From JABDLO01 sp035327565 (GTDB taxonomy: Bacteria; Bacteroidota; Bacteroidia; Chitinophagales; Saprospiraceae), in contig DAOLDB010000012.1 of the NCBI GenBank assembly GCA_035327565.1, forward strand, positions 14,407-78,406: 64,000 bases of DNA, read 5' to 3'. How positions within the stretch are numbered: the stretch's first letter is position 1; each line of letters starts with the position of its first letter. Under the pieces are notes generated by a model, which saw only the letters and a list, made by a program, of their open reading frames with translations, did no database searches and had not been told where the DNA came from. This document shows positions 36,267 to 44,888 of this stretch, piece by piece. The position numbers were made by a program, and so were the translations under genes.

Positions 36267-38651
36267 ATGAAATCTGGATTGATATTGGGTATTGTAGCCA
36301 TTTCTTTCTCGTGGACAATGGCTCAGTCTTATCAGGGATTTTTTAATTTTCAATGGAATGAAAGTAAAGGTCAATTGTTGTTACAAGTGCATAATCCGGG
36401 GGAAGAATTCATTTATGTAAGTGGTTTGGCGGCAGGTGTAGGGTCCAATGATATTGGTTTGGACAGAGGACAATTAGGAGGCACGCATCTCGTACGGTTT
36501 GAAAAGGCGGGGGACAAAATTTTGCTTATTCAAAGCAATACACAATACAGGGCTCAATCCGACAATCCAGAGGAAGTCCGCGCTGTGAAAGAGGCCTTTG
36601 CAGAGTCGGTATTGTGGGGATTTAAAATTGAAGAAAAAAAGGATGGACATCCAGTGATTGACATGACTCCCTTCCTGCTGAGAGATGCGCATCGTGCTGC
36701 TGCCAGACTGAAGAGCACAAAACAAGGAAGCTATAAAGTGGAAAAAGACCGGTCTGCCATTTATCTCGAAAATACCCATAGTTTTCCGGACAACTCAGAA
36801 TTTGAAGCCATCATAACACTTACGGGTGAACCTGAAGGGGCAGAAATACGTTCTGTGACACCCAGTCCTGATGCCATTACTGTCAGACAACACCATTCCT
36901 TTATCAGGCTTCCTGATGAAGGGTATACCCCCAGGAAGTTTCATCCATTTTCAGGCTATTTTCCTCTGATGTTTTATGATTATGCGTTGCCCATTGGAGA
37001 ACCCATACAGTTGAAGTATATACGCAGGCACCGATTGATAAAGAAAGATCCATCTGCGCAGATCAGTGATCCGGTAAAGCCGATTGTGTATTATATCGAT
37101 CCCGGTTGTCCCGAACCCATTAAATCGGCGCTGATGGATGGAGCAGCCTGGTGGAAAGATGCTTTTGAATATGCCGGATTTAGTAATGCTTTTGAAGTCA
37201 GGGAATTACCAGCAGATGCGCATCCCCTGGATGTCCGGTACAACATGATCCAATGGATTCACAGAAGTACACGGGGTTGGTCTTATGGTGCAAGTATCAC
37301 TGATCCACGAACCGGCGAGATTATTAAAGGTCATGTGAGTCTGGGTTCTCTGAGAGTCCGACAAGATTTTATGATTGCTCAGGGAATATTTTCGCCCTTT
37401 ATAGGGGATAATGAAGACGACGCTGTATTGATAGAAGTGGCTTTGGCCCGGCTAAGACAACTTTCAGCCCATGAGATAGGTCATACAATAGGATTGGCAC
37501 ATAATTTCGCATCATCCGTCAATGACAGGGCGTCAGTCATGGACTATCCCCATCCCTATTTTGAGTGGAAAGAAGACGGAACAATTGATTATAGCAATGC
37601 CTATGATTCAGGGATTGGAATCTGGGATAAAAGAGCCATCCTATATGGATATGCTGAGTTTCCTGAAGGGAGTGTTGAGGAAGAAGGGCTTTTGGATATT
37701 ATTCGTGAAACCCGATCAATGGGACTGTATTACTTGTCGGATGCTGATGCGCGGCCCGAGGGCAGTTTGCATCCCCAGAATCATCTTTGGGATAACGGAG
37801 TATCGGCTACAGAAGAGTTAAAGCGTTTGATCCATCTGAGATCGGTAGCTTTGGAGCGATTTGGGGCTAATACCATTAGAAAGGGCACACCATATTCGGA
37901 GCTGGAAAAACTTTTAGTACCTGTATTTCTCATGCATCGGTACCAGGCTGAAGCCGTCAGTAAAATCTATGGAGGGAAATTTTATTCTTTCAGTGTAAAA
38001 GGAGACAGTGAAGGTGTAGATATGAATAATGTGCCTATTGAAATGCAAAAAGAAGCTTTGGATGCTCTTTTACTTACATTACAGCCTTCTTTTTTAAAAA
38101 TACCTGATCACATTATTGCAATGATTCCCCCTTCTGCACCAGGCTTTGGCAGAGACCGGGAAACTTTTAAAGGATTTACAGGACTTGCGTTTGACCCTTT
38201 GGCTCCCGGTCATTCGTATGCAGAAAGTCTCTTTCAATGGATGCTGAATGAAGAAAGACTGTCCCGTATCTACAGGGAAGATCATGCTCGGCTTCCAGGA
38301 TATTTCAGCACCATAGAAAAAAATTTGTTTACTCAGTATCCTGCAGATGCGACAGAGTTTCAAATATTTATGAATAATCAAAAACTATATATACATAGAT
38401 TGATCCATTTAGCGCTTCACGCAAAAGATCAGCAGGTTGCCGCGTTAGCAGCCTATCGATTGGAAACATTAAAAGAAGATCATCTCACACAGGAAAGAGG
38501 AGCAGAAGAGTGGATAGCTCACCTGAGATATTTAAGAAATACATGGGAAAGAGCCCTTAAGGAGCCCGGGCAGTGGAAGTTGCCTGCTCCTCAACCTATG
38601 CCTCCGGGAGCGCCCATTGGATGTGGTTTCTCTCCTGAAATTTTGGATTAA
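36267..38651 (+). CDS. Secreted zinc-dependent metalloprotease (DUF5117/DUF4953 type)
   Basis: 794 residues from the ATG at 36267, chosen because it begins a clean signal peptide (GLILGIVAISFSWTMAQS). The N-terminal third is DUF5117-like (NEFEAIITLTGEPEGAEI, RQHHSFIRLPDEGYTPRKF). The metzincin-type zinc helix is HEIGHTIGLAHNFASS at about 402-417, and a Met-turn-like ASVMDYPHPYF follows. The C-terminal part is a helical DUF4953-like region. An exported protease of the family common in Bacteroidota; the substrate is unknown. Its stop TAA overlaps the queE stop on the other strand (shared TTAA). Confidence 0.93.
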   Translation: MKSGLILGIVAISFSWTMAQSYQGFFNFQWNESKGQLLLQVHNPGEEFIYVSGLAAGVGSNDIGLDRGQLGGTHLVRFEKAGDKILLIQSNTQYRAQSDNPEEVRAVKEAFAESVLWGFKIEEKKDGHPVIDMTPFLLRDAHRAAARLKSTKQGSYKVEKDRSAIYLENTHSFPDNSEFEAIITLTGEPEGAEIRSVTPSPDAITVRQHHSFIRLPDEGYTPRKFHPFSGYFPLMFYDYALPIGEPIQLKYIRRHRLIKKDPSAQISDPVKPIVYYIDPGCPEPIKSALMDGAAWWKDAFEYAGFSNAFEVRELPADAHPLDVRYNMIQWIHRSTRGWSYGASITDPRTGEIIKGHVSLGSLRVRQDFMIAQGIFSPFIGDNEDDAVLIEVALARLRQLSAHEIGHTIGLAHNFASSVNDRASVMDYPHPYFEWKEDGTIDYSNAYDSGIGIWDKRAILYGYAEFPEGSVEEEGLLDIIRETRSMGLYYLSDADARPEGSLHPQNHLWDNGVSATEELKRLIHLRSVALERFGANTIRKGTPYSELEKLLVPVFLMHRYQAEAVSKIYGGKFYSFSVKGDSEGVDMNNVPIEMQKEALDALLLTLQPSFLKIPDHIIAMIPPSAPGFGRDRETFKGFTGLAFDPLAPGHSYAESLFQWMLNEERLSRIYREDHARLPGYFSTIEKNLFTQYPADATEFQIFMNNQKLYIHRLIHLALHAKDQQVAALAAYRLETLKEDHLTQERGAEEWIAHLRYLRNTWERALKEPGQWKLPAPQPMPPGAPIGCGFSPEILD

Positions 38652-39295
38652 TCTATGCCAATGAATTTGTGGGTTTGAAGACTCAGTTTCCATTTTGGAT
38701 TTTTGAGACAATACGCCACAGATTCAGCAATATTTCTGGATTGCAGCTCATCGTCCAGCGGCTGAAGATAATAGTGCCTGAAATTCAAATGTTCATAAAG
38801 TCCGGGATGATTTTCAAGCTGAGGATAAACCAGTTTTAACTCATCCCCTGTTTGCACTACGATTTCTGTATCAGCCTTGGGACTTACACATACCCAATCA
38901 ATGTTTTCGGGAAGGGGAATGGTACCATTGGTTTCAATAGCAATCTCCAGTCCGGCATGATGAAAAGCACGAATCAATTCATCATCCATTTGAAGTGCCG
39001 GTTCTCCTCCGGTACATACCACAAAGGGCTTACCTATTCCTGGCGGAAAGGTAGAAACAATGAAATCTGTCAATTCAACCGAAGTGTATGAGCCCCCATT
39101 GATTCCGTCCGTACCCCAAAAGTCAGTGTCGCAAAATCTACAAATGGCTTTATGACGATCTTCTTCTCTTCCTGTCCAGAGATTGCACCCTGCAAAGCGA
39201 CAAAAGACGGCCGGTCTTCCTGTGTGGAATCCTTCTCCCTGGAGAGTGTAATAGATTTCTTTTACTTTATAATGCTTTGTTTTCATTCCTTTCAT
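38648..39295 (-). CDS. queE: 7-carboxy-7-deazaguanine synthase (radical SAM)
   Basis: 215 residues. KVKEIYYTLQGEGFHTGRPA is the usual start; the cluster motif is Cys37-X14-Cys52-X2-Cys55 (CNLW...AICRFCDTDFWG), the long-spacer variant also known from other bacterial QueE. VCTGGEPALQMDDELI and AIETNGTIPLP complete the radical SAM barrel. It converts 6-carboxy-tetrahydropterin to CDG in queuosine/7-deazaguanine synthesis. The other que genes are not in the window. Its start overlaps the RidA gene by 29 bp, so they are co-transcribed. Confidence 0.95.
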   Translation of the reverse strand: MKGMKTKHYKVKEIYYTLQGEGFHTGRPAVFCRFAGCNLWTGREEDRHKAICRFCDTDFWGTDGINGGSYTSVELTDFIVSTFPPGIGKPFVVCTGGEPALQMDDELIRAFHHAGLEIAIETNGTIPLPENIDWVCVSPKADTEIVVQTGDELKLVYPQLENHPGLYEHLNFRHYYLQPLDDELQSRNIAESVAYCLKNPKWKLSLQTHKFIGID

Positions 39296-39680
39296 TCGTT
39301 GGAAGAACGGCTGTTGCTTCTATTTCCACCAGCATGTGGGGATCAATCAGGGATGCCACCTGTACCATTGAGGTGGCCGGCCGGATGTCTTTGAAATACT
39401 GCCCATGTGCTTTTCCTACTTGTTCCCAGTGACTTATGTCGGTCACATAGATCCGGGTTCGGGTCACATTATCCATTTGGGCGCCAAAATGGGCCAATGC
39501 TTCCCGGATAATCTCCAAAATCCTTAGCGTTTGACCATAAGGATCTCCTATGCACACTACCTGACCATTTTGTATGGCAGTGGTACCTGAAACTTCAATA
39601 ACCTGACCGGTAAGGACAGCTCTTGAATAACCGACAATAGATTCCCATTGGGCTCCGGACGAGTATTTTTCTTTATGCAT
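39267..39680 (-). CDS. RidA/YjgF/YER057c-family protein
   Basis: 137 residues. GYSRAVLTGQVIEVSGTTAI, QTLRILEIIREALAHFGAQM, VTRTRIYVTDISHWEQVGKA and the signature region RPATSMVQVASLIDPHMLVE, followed by EIEATAVLP. The Arg and Glu residues used by RidA imine deaminases are present (RPATSMV, EIEA). It would hydrolyse reactive enamine/imine products of PLP enzymes. Its end overlaps the start of queE. Confidence 0.92.
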   Translation of the reverse strand: MHKEKYSSGAQWESIVGYSRAVLTGQVIEVSGTTAIQNGQVVCIGDPYGQTLRILEIIREALAHFGAQMDNVTRTRIYVTDISHWEQVGKAHGQYFKDIRPATSMVQVASLIDPHMLVEIEATAVLPTNERNENKAL

Positions 39681-39736
39681 GGATGATTTGAATTTTTTTT
39701 AAAGGTTCATGATGCTGATGGAAACTATTTAAACCA

Positions 39737-40336
39737 TTATGGCAGGAGTTTGCTGAACTCATAAATACTTTTTACCATGTAGTCTGCTTTAGTGTTCATT
39801 GGCGCACCATTTCCTCCTATTCTTACAGTAAACATATTCAACAACTTTCCCAGTTCAATATCGCTATCCGTATCACCGATGATGACGGATTGTTCGAAAC
39901 TAAGTTCAGGAAAATCATTTTTTGCTTCCAGCGCCATGCCCGGATTAGGCTTTCTGCAAAAAGGATTAAATGTGCTCAGATGCGGGCAATAATAGATTTG
40001 ATCTACTCTTCCATAAGCATTGGTAATTGTTTCTGTCATATAATTATGAACATGAGCCAGGTCTTCATGCGTCATAAGACCTTTGCCTATCCCTTGCTGA
40101 TTGGTCAGGATAATGATCCGGTCAAACCATTCTGCAAAGCGATACATTGCTTCCAGAGCCCCTGGAAGGAATTCAAACTCTGACGGTTCTTTGACGTAAT
40201 GTCCATAGAGTCTTTTATTGATTGTCCCATCCCGGTCGAGAAATAAAGTATTGTAGTATCTCAGGTTGTCTTTCATATCCATCGCCTGAGTCAATATTCT
40301 TGCCCTCTTACTAAGTGCTGAATAAGATTTGTTCAT
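39737..40336 (-). CDS. HAD-IIIA phosphatase, GmhB-like
   Basis: 199 residues. HAD motif 1 is Asp34-Arg-Asp36 (LFLDRDGTIN); motif 2 TNQQGIGKG; motif 3/4 CRKPNPGM and IIGDTDSDIELG. The family zinc loop is reduced: CPH (Cys117, His119) and Cys127 are present, but the second Cys of the usual CxC before RKP is absent (FCRKP). Family members dephosphorylate heptose 1,7-bisphosphate or histidinol phosphate; sugar phosphatase is the likely role here, not proven. A later ATG (M21) is an alternative start. Confidence 0.85.
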   Translation of the reverse strand: MNKSYSALSKRARILTQAMDMKDNLRYYNTLFLDRDGTINKRLYGHYVKEPSEFEFLPGALEAMYRFAEWFDRIIILTNQQGIGKGLMTHEDLAHVHNYMTETITNAYGRVDQIYYCPHLSTFNPFCRKPNPGMALEAKNDFPELSFEQSVIIGDTDSDIELGKLLNMFTVRIGGNGAPMNTKADYMVKSIYEFSKLLP

Positions 40337-40424
40337 TGCTTTCTGGGATAAAAATTATTATTCCTGTTCACAATAACAGTATTTTTGTGGTTATCTATTG
40401 TTAAACCATTGTAAATATTTAATA

Positions 40425-40934
40425 ATGATAGAAAAGATTTTCATTCTCCATTTTTTGGTTCTTTCCGTGATTTCCGGTCAGGCATATGGCCAGCTATCTT
40501 TTCTGAATGACTGCAAGAGAATGGAAGACCTCCAGGTATCAGATGTGGAATTTCCGGAAAAAGGACATTATTCAGACTATGGATATGATTTTTCAGGATG
40601 TATCCTGGCTTCGGAGAATGATGTTATAGAAGTGTATATCATAAGAAGTGGCGCATTTCACGGGCGTTTACATTATTACGAAAATGGAAAACCGGAAAAA
40701 GAGATTTTTTATAAAGATGGAATTCTAAACGGAAGAAGTGCATGGTATTATCCCGATGGGCAGATCAGAATGGAAGAAAACTATGAAATGGGTCAAAGAG
40801 AAGGAATTTTTAAAGAATGGCATGAAAACGGTCAGTTAAAACGAATTTCTGAATATAAACACAATCAACTCCAAATGGAAATCGCATTCGATGAGGAGGG
40901 GGTTGAAAAATATCGCAGAGGCCCTGAACATTAA
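40425..40934 (+). CDS. Secreted MORN/YwqK-like repeat protein
   Basis: 169 residues from ATG 40425, with a signal peptide (about 1-22, ending QAYGQ). The C-terminal 90 residues hold three MORN-like repeats of the YwqK type: YYENGKPEKEIFYKDGILNG, WYYPDGQIRMEENYEMGQRE and WHENGQLKRISEYKHNQLQ. YwqK-like proteins are called antitoxin-like by homology to Bacillus LXG toxin partners, but in Bacteroidota most are envelope proteins of unknown role. Single gene. Confidence 0.85.
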   Translation: MIEKIFILHFLVLSVISGQAYGQLSFLNDCKRMEDLQVSDVEFPEKGHYSDYGYDFSGCILASENDVIEVYIIRSGAFHGRLHYYENGKPEKEIFYKDGILNGRSAWYYPDGQIRMEENYEMGQREGIFKEWHENGQLKRISEYKHNQLQMEIAFDEEGVEKYRRGPEH

Positions 40935-40973
40935 AAAAAACAGACCTCGCTGCGAATCTGCCGGGAGGTCTGT
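40933..40973 (-). terminator. Intrinsic terminator for the minus-strand gene at 41003
   Basis: Arms at 40940-40948 and 40965-40973 (ACAGACCTC/GAGGTCTGT, 9 bp). Read on the minus strand the hairpin is followed by eight Ts. It lies 30 bp past the stop of the two-module secreted protein, and on the plus strand it begins right at the end of the MORN gene. Confidence 0.82.
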
Positions 40974-41002
40974 CCATGCTTATTGATTTATTATCTCCTT
41001 AC

Positions 41003-41572
41003 TTATAATTCTACAGTGCTGTTATACACTTTGGAGGGGGTTTTAAATTCAACAAAAAAAGTACCTTTTTTCAATGATTGAAGTTGTAACCTCCGATTAT
41101 ACACCGGAGTGTTTTTGATAACTTCATTATATACGACTCTTCCCGAAACATCGTAAACATTGATGGTGGTTTCCTGATTCAGCGCCAAAAAGTCAAGGTC
41201 GAGGTAAGTCCCATTCATTCTGACGACCGGAGTATATTTGACTTCATCCATGCCGGTGAGTGTGATATTGCGAGGACTTATCAGAAGATCATATGAGATC
41301 GACTTCAATGCGTCGTAAACTTTAATGGTATATGTGCCTGTAGCCAGGTTACTGACATCAAAATTCTTCAATGCGGGAGAGTTTGCAGTGAATTTATCCT
41401 GGTAGGCCAGAGTGCCGTTTTCACTGATGATACTGACATGGTATGTATTTCCAGCCCAACTTTTCAGATCAAGTGTAAATACTTTGTCTTTTGCAATGTG
41501 GATAACAGGGTTAGACAGTGCTGTAGTAGCTGCTGTAAAGACGATCAAAACAAACAAAATGACATTCTTCAT
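41003..41572 (-). CDS. Secreted protein of two T9SS-tail-like beta-sandwich modules
   Basis: 189 residues with a signal peptide (about 1-20, ending TALSN). The first module (about 28-97) reads VSIISENGTLAYQDK and LATGTYTIKVYDALKSISY; the second (about 112-189) reads INVYDVSGRVVYNEV and LKKGTFFVEFKTPSKVYNS. Both follow the 'v.i.d..G..v.......... l..l..G.Y.v.v' pattern of Por-secretion tails/DUF3244-type domains. With nothing but such modules, it may be a small T9SS cargo or a stand-alone envelope protein. Ends at the terminator at 40933. Confidence 0.78.
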   Translation of the reverse strand: MKNVILFVLIVFTAATTALSNPVIHIAKDKVFTLDLKSWAGNTYHVSIISENGTLAYQDKFTANSPALKNFDVSNLATGTYTIKVYDALKSISYDLLISPRNITLTGMDEVKYTPVVRMNGTYLDLDFLALNQETTINVYDVSGRVVYNEVIKNTPVYNRRLQLQSLKKGTFFVEFKTPSKVYNSTVEL

Positions 41573-42004
41573 AATAATTTAGGATTTATATAATTAAAAA
41601 ATAGAATGATTAAACTTTCTGAATAATCATTTGACCGTTGAAGAATGAGCTGTTGAAAATTAAGGAGGATAGAGTGCCTCCTTTCAATGAATAAATACAA
41701 GACGGAGTTTAGTCAGGAGAAGTTGCATAGTGGGGGTAATTTTTTTTATAATTATAAATAAAACGAGGTTTTGAATCCAAAAAGTGAAGAAATTTAGAAA
41801 TGGAGGTCGGGTCTTCCTATATTTTCAGAATATATATTGATGTTGTAATTTATGACAGACAATAACTCTTCCAGAAAAAAATGTAGGAAAATTAGGATAA
41901 CGAATTCGAAACGCATGCAAAATAAGTGAGATTGCTATTGCAGAATTCTGTTTGGATTTCAAAGACAAGTAAGGGATTAGGGTTTCTTACTAATAATTCG
42001 ATAA
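41573..42004. other. Intergenic region before the XRE remnant
   Basis: 432 bp with no gene I can support. It lies upstream of the secreted-module gene's start and of the broken XRE frame. Short fragments of reading frame (for example LLIIR at 41987-42001 just before the TAA) look like decayed coding sequence of the XRE gene. Confidence 0.4.
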
Positions 42005-42169
42005 AGAAGAAAGGAACTTAACATGAGCAAGGAAAAACTCGCAGAAGTAGTTGGAAAGAAAAGGTCATTTATTTCACGGAGTGAAAATGGAAAAGGCGTG
42101 AGCATATCTGATTCGTTATTGGTTGCAAATGCTTTGGACTTAACAATACAACTGACGATCAGACCATAG
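42005..42169 (+). pseudogene. XRE-family HTH regulator or antitoxin remnant
   Basis: The plus strand encodes RRKELNMSKEKLAEVVGKKR then SFISRSENGKGVSISDSLLV and ALDLTIQLTIRP before TAG at 42167. This is a standard Xre/HigA-type helix-turn-helix ('lRke.gmsqe.LAe..g....~is~~E.Gk'). Translation is cut by TAA at 42002-42004, where the frame continues upstream as GFLLIIR. The stop fits a GAA-to-TAA change. An internal ATG (42023) would make only 48 residues and lose helix 1. No intact toxin gene is recognisable next to it. Confidence 0.65.
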
Positions 42170-42324
42170 ACGCACTTCCATGGCATTTAGACGAACAATG
42201 ATATATATTGTAAAAATTAACCATTTAGTTTAATAATATACACTGTTTAGGCAATATAGTATATGTTTTATGATGATAATCAAATTAAATTTGGTTATTT
42301 TTGTATTTATATTTTTTGCTGATT

Positions 42325-43203
42325 ATGATTACAGCTACAAAGCCCAGTTTGGAAAGAATAGAGCCTTCATTTGGCAGTTCTTTTGCCATCAAGAAATTTG
42401 ATCAATCACATCCCAATCAAAATCCTTTTTGGCATTTCCATCCTGAGATGGAGTTGGTATATATTGAAAGTGGAAGTGGAAAGCGCCATATTGGCAACCA
42501 TGTATCTTATTACAATGGGGGTGATTTAATTTTCATTGGCTCCAACTTACCTCATTATGGATTTACCGATCGATTTTCATCTGCTACGGGGGAAATTGTG
42601 ATACAAATGCGTGAAGATTTTTTGGGTGAGGGTTTTTTCAATATTCCTGAAATGCGAATGGTCAAAGCTATGTTTGAGCGGTCTAAGGCCGGGCTGGTAT
42701 TTTATGGCAAGACCCGTGAAATCGTTGCCGAGAGATTGTTTGATCTCCTTCATATGGATGGGGTTGAAAAGCTTACTGCATTCATCCATATATTGCAGGT
42801 ATTGGCCAAGTCAAAGGAATACCATTCACTGAATGCCAGTGGAGTGTCATTGGTGCTTCATCAGCAGGACAACGACCGCATTGATAGGATATATGCGTAT
42901 GTACAAAAGCGCTTCAAAGACGACATCACGTTGGAAGAAGCTTCAGAATTGGTGAATATGACCATCCCTGCATTTTGCCGGTATTTTAAGAAGTTGACCA
43001 AAAAGACATTCATCCAGTTTGTACATGAATTCAGGGTAGTGCATGCCTGCAAATTGTTATCAGAAGAAGCGATGACCATCACGGAGATCTGCTATGAAAG
43101 CGGCTTCAATAACTTCTCTCATTTTACCCGCGTTTTTAAGAAGGTTACGGGCAAATCCCCTTCGGAATACCGCAAGGCCATCGGAAAGTTTATATTGACG
43201 TGA
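42325..43203 (+). CDS. AraC-family transcriptional regulator
   Basis: 292 residues from ATG 42325; the frame runs 8 codons further to a TTG. The N-terminal cupin (AraC-binding type) has NPFWHFHPEMELVYIESGSG. The C-terminal double helix-turn-helix is standard: DDITLEEASELVNMTIPAFC, RYFKKLTKKTFIQFVHEFRV, then EICYESGFNNFSHFTRVFKK and TGKSPSEYRKAIGKF. It should sense a small ligand, often a sugar. Targets cannot be inferred; no metabolic operon is adjacent. Confidence 0.94.
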   Translation: MITATKPSLERIEPSFGSSFAIKKFDQSHPNQNPFWHFHPEMELVYIESGSGKRHIGNHVSYYNGGDLIFIGSNLPHYGFTDRFSSATGEIVIQMREDFLGEGFFNIPEMRMVKAMFERSKAGLVFYGKTREIVAERLFDLLHMDGVEKLTAFIHILQVLAKSKEYHSLNASGVSLVLHQQDNDRIDRIYAYVQKRFKDDITLEEASELVNMTIPAFCRYFKKLTKKTFIQFVHEFRVVHACKLLSEEAMTITEICYESGFNNFSHFTRVFKKVTGKSPSEYRKAIGKFILT

Positions 43204-43472
43204 TGGACTGTTAACGGCAGCCTGGGTTCCAACCCTTGATTGAACCTACGTGAAACATACTTGAGTATTTATGAATAAAATCCATTTTAGATTGAAAATT
43301 AATGGTTTCAGGACAGGTGTAATTGCCCAATGGATTACTGATTGTCAGAGATCTGGCAAATAAGGAGTTCTGGCTTTTTGTAACTAAGAGAAACAACCAT
43401 TCGATATAAAAACAATAATACTCAAGCTAAAAACTTCTATATCAGAGAAAATTGGAAAAATTAATACCAACA

Positions 43473-43793
43473 TTATTGATATACCTTCACTTCAGTTAAA
43501 TGGGTGTAGTGTTTTATTTTGATGGTATCTCCCACATGATACATATCTGAGATCTTTCCAATATAAGATTCAGTGTTTACAAAATCTACATATTCCCCTT
43601 GTTTGGGATGTAATGTGATGAACAATTGATAGTCACTGATCAGGTTCTTTTGATGGTACACCTTCAATGGCCAGTTTATATAGTCACCAATATCGAAATG
43701 TGTGAGGAAGTCAATAAAATAGTCTTTTAGAACTAAAAAAAATGAAATGGCCACCACATTCAATAAGGTGGTTTGTTTGGCTCTGGTATCCAT
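43473..43793 (-). CDS. Small membrane-anchored protein of unknown function
   Basis: 106 residues. One N-terminal hydrophobic helix (TLLNVVAISFFLVLKDYFI) is followed by a beta-rich tail with SYIGKISDMYHVGDTIKIKH. The pattern 'G.v......G....I.y' resembles the DUF3592/OB-like outer strands. It lies on the same strand as the toxin/immunity remnant upstream, so it could be an orphan of that locus, but no family is recognised. Confidence 0.55.
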   Translation of the reverse strand: MDTRAKQTTLLNVVAISFFLVLKDYFIDFLTHFDIGDYINWPLKVYHQKNLISDYQLFITLHPKQGEYVDFVNTESYIGKISDMYHVGDTIKIKHYTHLTEVKVYQ

Positions 43794-44112
43794 GATGGGT
43801 TCTGGGAGTTCAAAAACATACGTTTTTAACCGGCCGTATCAATCGAAGAGTTTGTCTCCATTTTGGATATCACCAAACTTTCGTATATCAGTACATTGAC
43901 CCTGTGTACCTGTTTCTTTAATGTTTATAAGTTATACTCAAATATGTAATATTTCATATTAAGGGTAATTGATTAAGTTTGAAATTTGACCTAAGTTCAT
44001 GTTTTGGATATATCATTTAACAAATGATATATGTTATAATTTTTCCAAACTGATAACACTGAGATCTTTTCGATAATGGTATTTGTACTTTATTTCAATG
44101 AATGGATATATT
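43794..44112. other. Intergenic region with a perfect inverted repeat
   Basis: 319 bp between minus-strand genes. It contains the 11-bp inverted repeat at 44008-44032 and otherwise no recognisable element. Confidence 0.4.
44008..44032. repeat. Perfect 11-bp inverted repeat
   Basis: ATATATCATTT (44008-44018) and its exact reverse complement (44022-44032) flank AAC. The arms are AT-rich and no T-tract follows. It could be an operator or a weak RNA hairpin between the immunity remnant and the gene at 43473. Confidence 0.55.
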
Positions 44113-44754
44113 CTATGTCCTGAAGACTGCTCTAAAGTTTGGGTGAACTTTTTCAATTTCTTGAAAAGCCATACCAGTGAAGCGTTGGACTTCTATTGCG
44201 TTTTTAAGTTTTTCAGAAATATAATAACCGGGACCATGAAAAGGCATAAATTCAAAACGAAGCATATCTTCATCCATAACTGAAAAATCCAGGTAAACTT
44301 CGTGGGGCTTTAAATATAACCCTGGTGTATTAAAAATATTTTTTCTTTCAATAAAATATTGGCTATAATTTTTGAAAGTTATCAATTCATTTACTTTTTT
44401 GGAGAAAATAATACCGTCGGATATAACAAATACGGATCTCTCAAAATCTATTACTCTTTCCTCAGAGTTATGAGCTAGCCTGAATATACAATAGTCTGGT
44501 ATCAAGATTATATGATGAGCAAACCTGGGATCAGATGAAAATGGGCCCAAATTCAGTAATTTTCTGACTTTTTTGCTATTTCTCCCTCCAAAATAAACGG
44601 TACCATTTTCAAGGAGTTTAAATCGGTGTACTCCTTTACAGGCTTATTTAGCTCCGGATGCGAACCAGCCTGCAAAGGGTACAGCTGGAGCAAAGCTGAT
44701 GGCTGCTTGTCCTGATTTACTTTTAACCCATCTTGCAGTTAAAGCTACAAATTT
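44113..44754 (-). pseudogene. Fused remnant of a polymorphic toxin tail and an Imm11-like immunity protein
   Basis: One minus-strand frame runs from 44754 to 44113, interrupted only by TAA at 44644-44646. Before the stop it reads GQAAISFAPAVPFAGWFASG, like the hydrophobic pre-toxin segment of polymorphic toxins. After it comes FKLLENGTVYFGGRNSKKVR and DPRFAHHIIL, reminiscent of an AHH/HNH-type nuclease core. Then comes a stretch matching the Imm11 (DUF1629) pattern: ERVIDFERSVFVISDG, VYLDFSVMDEDMLRFEF, GYYISEKLKNAIEVQ and RFTGMAFQEIEKV. No ATG precedes the frame; only a TTG at 44550. Most likely a deletion fused toxin and immunity genes. The Imm11 match is moderately sure, the toxin part less so. 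Confidence 0.55.
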
Positions 44755-44888
44755 CTATTAAAACAGAGCCTTCAGTATTTATTTTCAACCCTTGTAGTAC
44801 CCTTTTCCAGAACCCTCTATAATGGCAATCACTTAGCGCACTAGCCTATCAAAATACTTCCGATGCAATTGAAATGTCCCCGGGAATA

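Noticed and set aside
41977..42186. 69-codon minus-strand frame
   Set aside because: It is the antisense of the XRE helix-turn-helix remnant, which is the real signal.
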